From IMG/VR virus record IMGVR_UViG_3300030103_005822, positions 1 to 51,669 of that record: a DNA stretch of 51,669 nucleotides. The stretch is one strand, 5' to 3'. The stretch is from a virus. The notes beneath the pieces were generated by a model, which worked only from the letters and a program-made list of their open reading frames with translations, was not told the origin of the DNA and made no database searches. This document shows, piece by piece, positions 9,039 through 18,644 of the stretch. How positions within the stretch are numbered: position 1 is the stretch's first letter; each line of letters starts with the position of its first letter. Made by a program: the position numbers and the translations under genes.

Positions 9039-12000
9039 TTCTGTTAATTAGTGTTTCCAATATACTTTTCTCTTTCAATCTTCCCTGAAGACTTACATTG
9101 TAGTTTCTGTACAAGTTGGGCAAATATATTCTAAAAAATCTTTCCGAAAGCGATTTTACTACTCTTTCAACATATAAGTCTGGAGCGCCGCCAGGCAAAA
9201 CGGGTTGCTGCGCAAACTCAAGGAGGTCAATTGAAATATCTGTAATATCTTCTCCAGCCTGTTGACGGCGGAAACGCTCATATTGCTCACGCTCTTTTAA
9301 ATTAAACGTTTCAAATATGTTCGCTAATTCATCAAAATACAAAGAAGGCATTCGATCACTTGGGAAAATTGTGTCAATACCGTTTCGACCTAAGCCTGTT
9401 CTACCCTGTATTTCTTCTGCAAGAAGTAATTCTATTCTAAGTACAGTCTGGGCTAACTCCTCACGATCACCCCTTTGAAGATTATACCATTCCCTAGCGG
9501 TAAAAGTCCTTCCCTGTCCTGGATTTGTATATTGGGTAGAAGGATTGTAAAAAAGACCATTCAAAGTTGTCAATTTATCTGATACCTCAGTTAACAACTC
9601 TCCAGAAATGCGGGCAGCTAAGTCTTGTGGTATGGGCTCATAACCACCACCCATATCAATATCGTCTCCCACTAGAGAATCAGGAGCAAAATAATCAGGG
9701 AATATATCTAGTAACGTAGCTGGTACAGATGGTTCGTCGGGTGAAAATTTAACTGTTGAACCGTTCTTCCTTAAGAATAATAAATCTCGAAGTCTTAAAA
9801 TTCTATCATCAGTTAATAAGCTGTCGCTAACCTCTTCCGTGAGGGTGCGCAACCTTTCTTCGACTTGATCAGAAGAATAGTAAGTTATTTCCTGGGTTCC
9901 ATCATAATAACCAACACTCACAGGGAACCCTGCAAAAGGAGAACTAAACTTTGTTACAAGTTCGCCCTTTATTGCTGTTAGAAGATTATCATCTGCATTC
10001 GCATTTTGTACTAAAATTCTATATTGCGTATCACTATATCTGTTTGCATACTTTATGCCACGATCAAAATAGATCATATAGGATGCTATCTGGAAAGCAA
10101 TTGGAAAATAGTAAGCTCCAGTTAATAATCCTAATTGAGTTATCTGATTACCATTATAAAATTGACCTATAATTGATTGTGCTGCTCGTGCTTGCTCTGC
10201 ATCTGCGATTCCATATTCTTCAAAATTAACGTTAAATAAAATTCTATAGAATTTAACAAGAGTGTTTTCATACCTTTGCTTAATATTGAGCGGTGATTCT
10301 GGATCAAAAACAGATCTGTTCACTGATTTATATTCAGATCTCTTAGAAATGTTCTCTAATATACCAACGTACATTGATTCTATAATATTTCTTACATTTT
10401 CCGAAGGGCTTAAATCATCAGATATCGCTGGGTTGTTTTTGAATTTACTGTCTTCTAGGTCTTGCGGAAAAACAAGCTTAACATACTGAATTGATTCATA
10501 CAAGGGTCCAATCATTTCTTTTGCAGTTAATTCATCTGTTATCTTTTTGTGGAGATAATCTGTAATTAATTTTACTGTGCCTACACTATTCCAACAAGGA
10601 TATATACGAGCTAGAGGCATAATATTCATAAAAAATGAAATCATCCTAGTTTGCAAAACTTGAATAGCTGATTCCGCTCGAAGGGTGTCCTCCGCTGTTA
10701 CACATATATCATCTGTTCTTTCCAGAGGTAGTTTTGCAACAGCCGAGACATAACGTGGCATGCGTCTTCTTCCGGTGTCATTAATAACAGCAGTGTTAAT
10801 CTGGGTGTCTATTCTTTCTCTGTAATTTTGCATACTTGTAAGATCCTCATCTCTATCGAGTGATCTCTGGGACACCTGGTTTGGTGTTGGATTTTCAACT
10901 GGTAGTCCTATAGAAAAGTTTGAATAAAGCTTAAACATTCCTCCAGAATACAAAGGAGGTAATAGTGTATCATTTATAAACAACTTATAATTATCATCAA
11001 CACGATAAGTGAAATCACCTATTTGTAAATTGTTAAAAATTCTATAATCTACAGATTGAAAATCACCGTTTTCTGTTATGGTTTGTGTATTTGACGATAC
11101 AGATCTTTCGTTATGTATTAAACCAGCAGGGTTATAGTATGCAACGGTTGGTGTTTGCCGATCAGCATTCCAATACACTATTCGTATATCTCCTTTAGAT
11201 GAATTCGAACAGTAAAGATTTGACGCTCCAGCATACCCAACATAAGGGGGAAAAGAATCTTGTTGCCTTAAATATCCATATGTAGCAAGTGATATTTTAT
11301 AAAGTTGTGTCTTTTCCCTAGTTTCCGGGAAGCCACGGTCGGTAAGTGGTTGGTACACTCGTCTTAAACTGTCTGATCCCAACAAAGCAGTTCCTTGGAT
11401 TTGTTCATTATTTAATATTTTTTTCAGCGGAGATGGTGCATTAACTATTGAATAATACGCAGTTCCAAACTCATCCCACGGCTTTGTGACGGGGGTTCGA
11501 TATTGAGGGAGAGGTAATTTATCTCGATAACTTACCCAAGTAAAACCATAAACATTGTCAGACGTCCAGCCATTTTTCCTTCCGCCTAAGTAGCCATCTA
11601 TGACGACTTCACCATCATCATCAACTCTAGAAGCTACTGCTGTACTTTGTCCATGTCCGGCAGGAGTCATAAAAAATACATCTCCGTTCGAAGATCTATA
11701 AAGCTGATTTATACTATACTCTCTTAGTTTAGTTCCAAGTTGGTAATATATTTCCGTTCCTAGCTTAGAGTTGTATACATTGTAGTCATAATTTTGAAGC
11801 CTTTTTTGTTCTTTCCCAAAAAGATCAGAGAATAGTTCTGCTAACGATTCAGCTATAGAGTTACTGATCTTTGCTATAAATTCCAGCAAATCATCATACC
11901 AAGTCATTGTTGGTAATGAATCTATCAATCTCTCAATTTTAAATTTAATGTTGGCTAAGTCTCTTAACCAGTTGCATAGATTATTGATTTTATTAATTTT

Positions 12001-14835
12001 ATCGCTGACTATATCTGTATATTGAGCTTCTATTTCCGGTATATCAAAATTTAGCTCTAAAGGATTAGTATAACTTTCTCTTTGGTCACAATATGCCTCA
12101 AGAGGAGAGCGAAATGGCAAATCACCAAACCTACCTTGATTTTCTATTGCATCACCCAAGAGGACAAAGAAATCAATTATTTTGTTGTTTGAAAAATTTA
12201 AACTATTATAATCATTAGGGTCCATAGTTAAGAGATCGGGTGTCCCTGGGTTTGAGAAAGGAGATATATAATTCACAACGTGATTACTAGACACAGTTTC
12301 AAATATATGACTAATCAGTTCATTGTCAGCATCCCCGTCCAGGAGTTGTTGCAATTCAACTGGAGTTGACATTTCTGAAACATCCTCTAATAGATTTTGT
12401 AATTGTTCTAGTGTTGCCGGGGATGTTTCTCCCTCATTGTCAATATTAAAAAGATTTGCTAATCGAGCGATTTCTACTAAATCTACCTCTTCGACAAAAT
12501 TTCTCAGATCAGTAAAACCAAAATCCTGTTTTTTAAATGAATTTCTTAAACCACTGGCTGGTCCTTTATTACCTTCAGGCCCACAACCAAGCAAGGCACT
12601 AACAACATCTTTTGCAACACCTGCTATGATAGACTTTATAAAATTTTGAAGTATAGTCTCAATGGCTTTTTGATACACTTTAGATTGTTTTGGTTTGAGT
12701 CCAATCATTTTTCTTTTCTTAAACTCTATTTTTATTGGTTGATCCAAAGTTTCTCTAATCAAAGAATTAACAACCGGTGGGGCACCGATTGGATCTAAAA
12801 AATTATCCTCAATAAAATCACCTAAAACATCCAAAGAGCAAAATATTTGCTGATTGATAGCACGCTCAATATCTTGTATTGCACGAGTAGGATTGTCAGC
12901 ATATCTGGCTGCATCAGAAATTCTTCTTTTAGTTGTTTCATCTTCTATAACTTCTTGTCGCAGTAAAATAATAGTTTCTCGTATCAATGATCTAATTTTT
13001 GTTTTACCTGTGGCAGCTTGCCAAAACCTTAAAGCATATTTGGCTGCCTTTGCTTGCCCTGTGTCACAGTCAATACTACTCAATGTTGAAGCCATTCGAT
13101 AACTCAAGGGTCTATTTGAAAATAGTCTTTCATACTCAGACGGATCTACCCTGGAAAGCTCTGAAAGTTTTGTAAACAAGTTCTTTCTTTTTAGCCTCAG
13201 CCTTTCATTCTGTTCTCTTGTGTTATTTGCACGCTTCGCCCTAATAGCATCAATTCTTGATGGCGGGTAAGAATACTTTGACAAAAAATCTAAAGCAGGC
13301 TCTCTTGTTGTTGGCGTTGTATTTTGTACTTCTGTGTATATCTGATAACTATTTTTCAGAAAAGAAAAACTAGTGGGCGTTAAAAGAGAAAAAGCATTAG
13401 CAATTCTAGCTCGTTCTTCATTGATATTAAGATAGGTTGTATTACCAGTTCCCTGATAATAGAAACTTCCGTTAATACAAATATGATCTAATAAATAATC
13501 CTTGGTAAAGAACATCTGGACAAAATCATCATCCTCTAGGGATATTTTATTATACCCATAAAACAAAGACAACAAATCGAAGAATGATTCAAGACGGTCT
13601 ACTTCCCTAGCAAGATTAATTCCATTAAGAACCTGTGGCGTAAAACCATCATCTAAAAGCTTTTCATTATATTCTCCCAACACACTTCGAACAGAAAACA
13701 TATATCTCAACATATCTTCGACCTGGAAAGTAACACTTCTCGTGGACTTGTTCTGGTCACCGATTATCCTCTTTGCCTTTTGTAGAGTAGATAATTCATA
13801 CTCCTCATATGATGGCCTATTGTTGGCTTCTGTGGAGTCTGGGAGATTATTAATATCGTTTGAATCTATCTGCAAACAATATATCCATCGAGATCCTGGT
13901 CGAAGATCTCTGTAGGATAATAAGACAAAATTGTCAGGAGCACCATATTTTGATAATAAATTTTGAAAATTTGCTTCTGAATTTTTTCCTGTGAGCTTTA
14001 ATATTTCACGGATACTCGTCTCTACTGCATCATTATACCTTCCTCTTTGACTTTCTGAAAATCTGGTAAACCAAGTTATTCTAGCGGTGGATCGCTCTTC
14101 TGTTCTCAAAAAATTATATGCATAAGCGGCAGGTTCAGTGCGACCAGTTCGCTTGACGTAGTAGAATTTTAAATCAACTGGATTGTAGTATACACGATCA
14201 TTATCTTCCCCAGGGAGTCCATTTTTTCTCCAGTCGTATAGGTCTACATTAGAATCAGAACTTATATATGTTGTTACGCTTGGGCTCAAGTTCAGCAGAT
14301 CAATGCCAACATTATCGCTGTACTGGATATCTGGCAACCCTAGTGCATTTCTTAATTGATTTTTGTATTGCTTGGAGTGGGCGGAAGGAACTGCAATCAA
14401 ATTTGCTATATCTTGATTAAGGTCTGGTCTATCGTTATCGTTTCTGTATTCTTCTTTATATGTCAACTCGGAAGTATTAGAAGAGTACTTCTCTAAAGAA
14501 CCATTCTCTCTCAATTGTTCAACCACGCTTTGTAAAGCAGCTATAGAGTCGGTATCGCTGATTTCTTCTGCATTATTATTCACTACTCTGCCATTTTGAG
14601 GGTAAAGCGCAAAATATGCAAGCATATCATCTATAGTGATTGTCCTATCACGATCTACTAATTCTTTGCCGATTTTGGGAAATTCATAAAAGAATAGATA
14701 GCTCTCGTGAATGGCATCGATAACAAACTTATTAGACTCATTTTCATAGTCGTAACCCAAACCTCGCCTAGAATCTGTATCAACAGTCTCAGCGTATGGA
14801 TTTATTATTCTTCGTTGTCTGTCTGTTAGAGCCAT
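9031..14835 (-). CDS. Giant (1934 aa) baseplate-region virion protein, unknown family
   Basis: The longest gene in the window. It lies between the spike genes and gp25. No enzymatic motif is evident. The N-terminal half is charged and helical, with FYEFPKIGKELVDRDRTI near residue 50 and long Arg/Lys/Glu stretches around 540-660. The middle (about 1060-1330) turns beta-rich with many Tyr, Gly and Asn. The C-terminal third is helical again and ends near LSERFFRIYLPNLYRNYNV. It is not an obvious tape measure because heptad-like repeats are sparse and its position is wrong for one. Its place among hub and wedge genes suggests a hub, central plug or peripheral baseplate component. Function unknown; a virion role is inferred from context. 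Confidence 0.65.
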   Translation of the reverse strand: MALTDRQRRIINPYAETVDTDSRRGLGYDYENESNKFVIDAIHESYLFFYEFPKIGKELVDRDRTITIDDMLAYFALYPQNGRVVNNNAEEISDTDSIAALQSVVEQLRENGSLEKYSSNTSELTYKEEYRNDNDRPDLNQDIANLIAVPSAHSKQYKNQLRNALGLPDIQYSDNVGIDLLNLSPSVTTYISSDSNVDLYDWRKNGLPGEDNDRVYYNPVDLKFYYVKRTGRTEPAAYAYNFLRTEERSTARITWFTRFSESQRGRYNDAVETSIREILKLTGKNSEANFQNLLSKYGAPDNFVLLSYRDLRPGSRWIYCLQIDSNDINNLPDSTEANNRPSYEEYELSTLQKAKRIIGDQNKSTRSVTFQVEDMLRYMFSVRSVLGEYNEKLLDDGFTPQVLNGINLAREVDRLESFFDLLSLFYGYNKISLEDDDFVQMFFTKDYLLDHICINGSFYYQGTGNTTYLNINEERARIANAFSLLTPTSFSFLKNSYQIYTEVQNTTPTTREPALDFLSKYSYPPSRIDAIRAKRANNTREQNERLRLKRKNLFTKLSELSRVDPSEYERLFSNRPLSYRMASTLSSIDCDTGQAKAAKYALRFWQAATGKTKIRSLIRETIILLRQEVIEDETTKRRISDAARYADNPTRAIQDIERAINQQIFCSLDVLGDFIEDNFLDPIGAPPVVNSLIRETLDQPIKIEFKKRKMIGLKPKQSKVYQKAIETILQNFIKSIIAGVAKDVVSALLGCGPEGNKGPASGLRNSFKKQDFGFTDLRNFVEEVDLVEIARLANLFNIDNEGETSPATLEQLQNLLEDVSEMSTPVELQQLLDGDADNELISHIFETVSSNHVVNYISPFSNPGTPDLLTMDPNDYNSLNFSNNKIIDFFVLLGDAIENQGRFGDLPFRSPLEAYCDQRESYTNPLELNFDIPEIEAQYTDIVSDKINKINNLCNWLRDLANIKFKIERLIDSLPTMTWYDDLLEFIAKISNSIAESLAELFSDLFGKEQKRLQNYDYNVYNSKLGTEIYYQLGTKLREYSINQLYRSSNGDVFFMTPAGHGQSTAVASRVDDDGEVVIDGYLGGRKNGWTSDNVYGFTWVSYRDKLPLPQYRTPVTKPWDEFGTAYYSIVNAPSPLKKILNNEQIQGTALLGSDSLRRVYQPLTDRGFPETREKTQLYKISLATYGYLRQQDSFPPYVGYAGASNLYCSNSSKGDIRIVYWNADRQTPTVAYYNPAGLIHNERSVSSNTQTITENGDFQSVDYRIFNNLQIGDFTYRVDDNYKLFINDTLLPPLYSGGMFKLYSNFSIGLPVENPTPNQVSQRSLDRDEDLTSMQNYRERIDTQINTAVINDTGRRRMPRYVSAVAKLPLERTDDICVTAEDTLRAESAIQVLQTRMISFFMNIMPLARIYPCWNSVGTVKLITDYLHKKITDELTAKEMIGPLYESIQYVKLVFPQDLEDSKFKNNPAISDDLSPSENVRNIIESMYVGILENISKRSEYKSVNRSVFDPESPLNIKQRYENTLVKFYRILFNVNFEEYGIADAEQARAAQSIIGQFYNGNQITQLGLLTGAYYFPIAFQIASYMIYFDRGIKYANRYSDTQYRILVQNANADDNLLTAIKGELVTKFSSPFAGFPVSVGYYDGTQEITYYSSDQVEERLRTLTEEVSDSLLTDDRILRLRDLLFLRKNGSTVKFSPDEPSVPATLLDIFPDYFAPDSLVGDDIDMGGGYEPIPQDLAARISGELLTEVSDKLTTLNGLFYNPSTQYTNPGQGRTFTAREWYNLQRGDREELAQTVLRIELLLAEEIQGRTGLGRNGIDTIFPSDRMPSLYFDELANIFETFNLKEREQYERFRRQQAGEDITDISIDLLEFAQQPVLPGGAPDLYVERVVKSLSERFFRIYLPNLYRNYNVSLQGRLKEKSILETLINRNE

Positions 14836-14845
14836 ACCTGCTTAC

Positions 14846-15754
14846 CTAGTTTACATTATTAAATTTACTACGAAAATTGTACTTTGCAAACGGATTGATC
14901 TTACTATAGTTCATTTTATGAAAAGCAAAGTTTAACTCTTGCGATTGTAAATTTCCAAGTGATAGAGCACACCTTGATAAGATTGTCCCTGCGGCAGGGG
15001 CTGCCGGAGGAAGGAAACCCGTAATAATTCCAGCCATTCCTGTTATCGATTCAACCGCTGTCGCAACTTCCCCATGCAAGTCATTAATCAATTCCAAAAT
15101 ATTGTCCAAAACCTCTGCAAGATCATCACCTTTTACCATTGGCTGTAGATCAGTATCATTATTTCCAGCAATTAAATCAATGCCTTGTACATTATCTCCA
15201 ATGAACATACCCGCAGACCCATTATAAGAATCGGTGCTTGTTACTAACTTTATACCTTCTCTGCCAATGATTCGCACAGAATCAGCTTTTATGGCGATTG
15301 CTGATCGGTTTGTCAGATTGCCAACTTTTCCTTTTGCTAATCCAAAATATTCTTTAGAATCAATATCTGCCCTCTGGGAAATATATATACGAGCAGAGTC
15401 AAGCTCGGTGCTTTTATTTGTTAATACTTTACCACCATCATTATCAACTTCTCGTGCAAGAATACCAGACAATCCAGCGATTATATCAATACACCCCACA
15501 TTAGTGTTGGCTGATGCGCCCTTACCGCTTAACTCGCTTCCAGGGCGATCACGACCTTGAATAATAATCGTGTTATGTTTGCCTTGAATAATGTTCTCAG
15601 ACTCTTTAATATTATAGCTTGGGTTTGGACCCAAAATATCTGATTGAAAATAGCCTGAATATTCTTCTGCTTCAAGTTTTGGTGAGTTCTCTTTTAGTTC
15701 TTCTTTACCATTTGAAAGGAGCGCATCTGTTATTGTTTTTCCTAAAAGTGACAT
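14846..15754 (-). CDS. Baseplate hub/spike-associated structural protein
   Basis: I use the ATG at 15754 rather than an in-frame one at 15859, which would overlap the M23 gene by about 100 bases. The chosen start lies one base after that gene's TGA and has a GGGGTC element just upstream. It gives 302 residues beginning MSLLGKTITDALLSNG. The middle has beta-strand repeats typical of needle or spike proteins (NTIIIQGRDRPGSELSG, IDIIAGLSGILAREV, SARIYISQRADID, AIAIKADSVRIIGREGIKLV). The last 90 residues are helical with an Ala/Pro-rich turn. Together with the adjacent M23 protein it probably forms part of the central spike, comparable to the C-terminal helix of T4 gp5. That comparison is inference. 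Confidence 0.65.
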   Translation of the reverse strand: MSLLGKTITDALLSNGKEELKENSPKLEAEEYSGYFQSDILGPNPSYNIKESENIIQGKHNTIIIQGRDRPGSELSGKGASANTNVGCIDIIAGLSGILAREVDNDGGKVLTNKSTELDSARIYISQRADIDSKEYFGLAKGKVGNLTNRSAIAIKADSVRIIGREGIKLVTSTDSYNGSAGMFIGDNVQGIDLIAGNNDTDLQPMVKGDDLAEVLDNILELINDLHGEVATAVESITGMAGIITGFLPPAAPAAGTILSRCALSLGNLQSQELNFAFHKMNYSKINPFAKYNFRSKFNNVN

Positions 15755-15755
15755 A

Positions 15756-16916
15756 TCAAGACCCCTGCTTCTGGTAAAAATTTTGATTGATAAAAAATGC
15801 CATTGGATCTTTTTTATCGCCAGCAGAAAATGGGGTGGTAGAATTAGTAACGTATTCAAAGTGCAAGTGAGGTCCGCTGCTTATCCCTGAATTAGCCGAG
15901 AAACCTATTGGTTGTCCTCTTTTTACTTTTTGTCCATTCTTAACAACTGGATATCTTAAATGATTCTGAAGGTGAGCGTATAAGGTGAAGAAAGGTTTTG
16001 GTATTCCTCCTTCTTTTGTACTATAAGTTGTATGTTTTATAAATATATAATACCCGTAGCCCTTAGTCGGTCCACCCTTATTAGTTCGTAGAGTAACAAC
16101 GCCATCCAAAGCAGCGAAGATAACTTCTCCAATAGGCGCAGTAAAATCTACACCGTAGTGCGGTTCTGTCCTTTTTTTAACAGGATGAAATCTCTCTAAA
16201 TCAAAAGGAGATGAGACATTTATATTTCTAACCGGGGGTGCTGGTAAAAATTGTTTCTCGCCAGAAGCTAGCGGTGTCGGTGGTAACCCTACTGGCTCCA
16301 CTTCTCCGAGGCGAAAAACCTTTTCACAAGGGTCTGGTAATTGTTTCTCTTCTTCTGGCAGCAATGATCGACAAGCATCTCCTATATCAATATCCCACTT
16401 GCCAGTAAGGTGCCCCTCGATACTTATAACTTTACCTGTTTCCATATGACTAGAAAATTGGGCCCGAGGATTATTAAACTGAACTGTCACTATATCACCA
16501 GGCTTTAACATTGGAGCGCCGGTTCCATACACATATTTAACCATAGGATAAAAACCTATAACAGGGTCATTTGATCTTTTTGCTTCTGGTATCCAATAAT
16601 GTCGTGTATCACTTAAAACCATTACTCTGATCATTTGATACTCAACTCCTGCTTCCTCATTTTTAACCGTCTCATAGAAAGACTTTATGTTATCGTCTGT
16701 TCTTAAGACCAAAGCATGAACAAGGGTTAAGTTCAAAGCCCTGTCAGGAGTATTAACTTTTCTAATTAAACCCTTCAGGGTTCCCATCGGAGTTGAACGA
16801 TCTAAATCCCACGCATTGGCGGCTAGATCAGTGCCAGTAGACATTTCATTTTTAAGAAGCTGACGAACCTTATCGTCAAATACTGTTGGTTTAGCCGTTT
16901 TTTTAGGAGTGGTCAT
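15756..16916 (-). CDS. Baseplate hub/spike protein with C-terminal M23 peptidase domain
   Basis: A 386-residue two-domain protein. Residues about 95-175 look like the OB-type region of phage spike proteins (IGFYPMVKYVYGTGAPML, KPGDIVTVQFNNPRAQ, GKVISIEGHLTG). Residues about 235-375 form an M23 (lysostaphin/LytM-like) zinc endopeptidase. The ligands are visible as H253 and D257 in EPHYGVDFTAP, with H315 in LYAH and H350/H352 in GPHLHFE. M23 enzymes cleave peptide cross-links in peptidoglycan, so this is the likely local wall-piercing enzyme used during DNA entry, replacing the lysozyme domain of T4 gp5. It lies directly upstream of another spike-type gene, separated by one base. All key residues are present. 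Confidence 0.85.
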   Translation of the reverse strand: MTTPKKTAKPTVFDDKVRQLLKNEMSTGTDLAANAWDLDRSTPMGTLKGLIRKVNTPDRALNLTLVHALVLRTDDNIKSFYETVKNEEAGVEYQMIRVMVLSDTRHYWIPEAKRSNDPVIGFYPMVKYVYGTGAPMLKPGDIVTVQFNNPRAQFSSHMETGKVISIEGHLTGKWDIDIGDACRSLLPEEEKQLPDPCEKVFRLGEVEPVGLPPTPLASGEKQFLPAPPVRNINVSSPFDLERFHPVKKRTEPHYGVDFTAPIGEVIFAALDGVVTLRTNKGGPTKGYGYYIFIKHTTYSTKEGGIPKPFFTLYAHLQNHLRYPVVKNGQKVKRGQPIGFSANSGISSGPHLHFEYVTNSTTPFSAGDKKDPMAFFINQNFYQKQGS

Positions 16917-16917
16917 T

Positions 16918-17208
16918 CTAGTCCTCCTTTAATATATCAAACAACTGGTTCTTATCATCGTCTGTAAGACCTGCTTGATTAGAGGACTGATCTTTCTTAT
17001 AAACTAATGTGGCTAATTTTACCAATTGCTCGTTGCTTCTTTGTAATGTTTCAACAAATTTAGCAGCGGTGGCACCAGAATCAGAGTACCTTTCTTTTGA
17101 TACATTTAAATACTCCTTAAGATTATCTAGAAGTATCTCTGTTTCTTGTCTGTCCTTGTTTATATTTTCAAGGGCCTGTTCAATTAGCGAGTTTAGATCT
17201 TTTTTCAT
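16918..17208 (-). CDS. Small helical protein, unknown function
   Basis: A 96-residue, charged, almost entirely helical protein (MKKDLNSLIEQALENINKD at the start, VETLQRSNEQLVKLATLV in the middle) with coiled-coil character, no cysteine and no membrane segment. It sits between the late sigma factor and the M23 spike gene, ending one base before the latter. There is no clear Shine-Dalgarno sequence. Instead the bases before the ATG contain CTATTTAT (17212-17219), a motif that recurs upstream of other virion-type genes here. It could be a small baseplate or tail assembly factor, but I do not recognise the family. Confidence 0.6.
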   Translation of the reverse strand: MKKDLNSLIEQALENINKDRQETEILLDNLKEYLNVSKERYSDSGATAAKFVETLQRSNEQLVKLATLVYKKDQSSNQAGLTDDDKNQLFDILKED

Positions 17209-17223
17209 ACAATAAATAGGATG

Positions 17224-17913
17224 CTAGCTAATTTCTCCGTCATTCCATTTTTTCTTAAAAGTTCTATATCTTTCCCGCATTTTATTGAGAGCACTAACGA
17301 TTTGTTTGGTATTGAGACCCGTTATCTCTCTCATATATAAATAGACAGCTTTTTTATTGAAGATTTCAATTTGCTCTATGTTTTCCATTAGGGTAACTAC
17401 AGCATCTAATACTTTTTGTTCATTGGGTTTTAATTTTAATTTTTGCCAGCTATTAATCTCGGTTAAAAGAGAATGCCAGAACTGCTTATCTTCAATCTCG
17501 TTTAAAAAACTAGCGTCCGAACCTGTAGATATAGCTTCTACTTCTCGGACCATTTCATCATAATTTACTTCACGACGGTTTTTCTTAGTTTGTTTCTTTG
17601 CTTTGTGAGTAAACCAATTCTTAGTCACAACAGAGAAATATGAAAACGCTTTTTTCCCCTGAGAAGGGTCGAACTTTCCTAGGATAGTGGTGAGCCAAAT
17701 TTTGCAATCATCTTTGTGATATTCAACATTTTCAAGAGAGGTAAATTTATAAGTATAAACTATCTTGTCCACTAATTCATCGAAAGCAGGCTGTATATGT
17801 TGAATATAAAGTTCTGATCTTTTGGATAAACTTTCCGTATTACAATAGTCAACTATGGCTTTCTCAGTTATCTCCGTAAAGTAATAATTGTTTTTCTTCT
17901 TTTTTCTAGGCAT
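17224..17913 (-). CDS. Late-transcription sigma factor, T4 gp55-like
   Basis: A 229-residue protein with a basic start (MPRKKKKNNYYFTE). Around residues 80-115 the segment containing FDPSQGKKAFSYFSVVTKNWF followed by THKAKKQTKKNRR matches the region of T4-type late sigma factors in which aromatic residues read the -10 element. The C-terminus has a region-4-like helix pair (LKPNEQKVLDAVVTLMEN, TGLNTKQIVSALNKMRERY). In T4, gp55 directs host RNA polymerase to TATAAATA late promoters together with the sliding clamp. The gene overlaps the upstream small membrane-protein gene by 8 bases and leads into the baseplate genes. Family assignment is by pattern; the promoter preference of this version is unknown. 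Confidence 0.75.
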   Translation of the reverse strand: MPRKKKKNNYYFTEITEKAIVDYCNTESLSKRSELYIQHIQPAFDELVDKIVYTYKFTSLENVEYHKDDCKIWLTTILGKFDPSQGKKAFSYFSVVTKNWFTHKAKKQTKKNRREVNYDEMVREVEAISTGSDASFLNEIEDKQFWHSLLTEINSWQKLKLKPNEQKVLDAVVTLMENIEQIEIFNKKAVYLYMREITGLNTKQIVSALNKMRERYRTFKKKWNDGEIS

Positions 17914-18211
17914 TAGTGTTCTCTAGTTCTGTTTCTGTAAGCTCCTGGTTTGCTGCTATATAAAGCTGTATCTCATCGGCTAACTTACTCGTGTGTTCCA
18001 ATAAAGCTTCTAGAGTGGCATCACCGTAGAAAATATCTCTACCATATACATCTGATAAATGGTTTTCGTATTCAGCCACTGATTTAAATATATCTCGGGC
18101 TTCTTCATTAGTCATCTCAAGATAGTTAATGAGCTTTCGTGTATACCAAACAAAAACAATATTAATAATCGCTGAGGATGCTAATAAAACTGATAGTAGT
18201 ATAGTTGTCAT
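17906..18211 (-). CDS. Small single-pass membrane protein
   Basis: A 101-residue protein whose first 22 residues (TTILLSVLLASSAIINIVFVW) form one clear transmembrane helix. A soluble, acidic helical part follows (EEARDIFKSVAEYENHLS, ALLEHTSKLADEI). It overlaps its neighbours on both sides: 4 bases with the zinc-ribbon gene (ATGA) and 8 bases with the sigma-factor gene. Small membrane proteins of this shape are common near the late sigma gene in marine T4-like phages, but the function is unknown. It is not an obvious holin because it has only one membrane span. Confidence 0.65.
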   Translation of the reverse strand: MTTILLSVLLASSAIINIVFVWYTRKLINYLEMTNEEARDIFKSVAEYENHLSDVYGRDIFYGDATLEALLEHTSKLADEIQLYIAANQELTETELENTNA

Positions 18212-18471
18212 TTTTGTTTGTGAATTCTCTTCTTTTGTTTATTTTTATACTCTTCTAAAGTTTTTTTACTTTCTTCGATCGCTTTGTTAACTTCAGTCCC
18301 TGTTTTTTCTTTATCGGTTGTAATCTTCTTTGTTACATGTAATACAGTTGATAAATTTTTCCGTATGTCTTTAGAATTACACAACGGACACTCTACATCT
18401 TTTTCTTTATACGAATGTCGGATATTAACCTGTTTGTCACACCCGAGACAATCATAAAGGTATAAAGGCAT
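18208..18471 (-). CDS. FmdB-like zinc-ribbon protein
   Basis: An 87-residue protein starting MPLYLYDCLGCDKQV, with a second pair of cysteines in VECPLCNSKDIRK. The CxxC...CxxC arrangement (C8, C11, C28, C31) and the MPxYxYxCxxC start are the signature of the FmdB family of small zinc-ribbon proteins, often called putative regulators. The C-terminal half is Lys/Glu rich and probably a coiled coil. The ATG overlaps the upstream TAA (TAATG). A role in transcription or nucleic-acid binding is plausible but only inferred. Confidence 0.75.
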   Translation of the reverse strand: MPLYLYDCLGCDKQVNIRHSYKEKDVECPLCNSKDIRKNLSTVLHVTKKITTDKEKTGTEVNKAIEESKKTLEEYKNKQKKRIHKQK

Positions 18472-18644
18472 TATTCAGTTTCAAAAACTTGAGTCTTTAC
18501 AGTTGGTGGGTTTATTACTACAACTTCACCATTTTCAACTTCCAAGTTCCAGTCAGCTAACATCTCTGTTATATCTGTTTGTTCTGCCAAACACTTTTGA
18601 AGTGTCATCAATAGTGCTCCTACAGCTTGATTTGAAAACTTCAT
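18471..18644 (-). CDS. Short conserved phage protein (57 aa)
   Basis: An ORF of 57 residues beginning MKFSNQAVGALLMTLQKCLA and ending TVKTQVFETE. It is held between two TAATG overlaps: its ATG uses the last base of the upstream SIS-HAD stop, and its TAA shares a base with the ATG of the zinc-ribbon gene. The upstream sequence on the minus strand has GGAGAAGA as ribosome-binding site. Short proteins with the start MKFSNxAxGALxMxLQK are, to my knowledge, common in marine T4-like phages near the late sigma and baseplate genes. The function is unknown. The context and the shape of the protein make it a real gene despite its size. Confidence 0.8.
   Translation of the reverse strand: MKFSNQAVGALLMTLQKCLAEQTDITEMLADWNLEVENGEVVVINPPTVKTQVFETE

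Noticed and set aside
14846-15859. Longer start at 15859 for the spike-associated protein
   Set aside because: It would overlap the M23 gene by about 100 bases, and the extra residues are hydrophobic nonsense-like sequence; the ATG at 15754 has a ribosome-binding site.
17335-17344. TATAAATAG on the plus strand inside the sigma gene, and a similar string near 16037, as late promoters
   Set aside because: They lie within coding sequence in the antisense direction and fit ordinary AT-rich coding.
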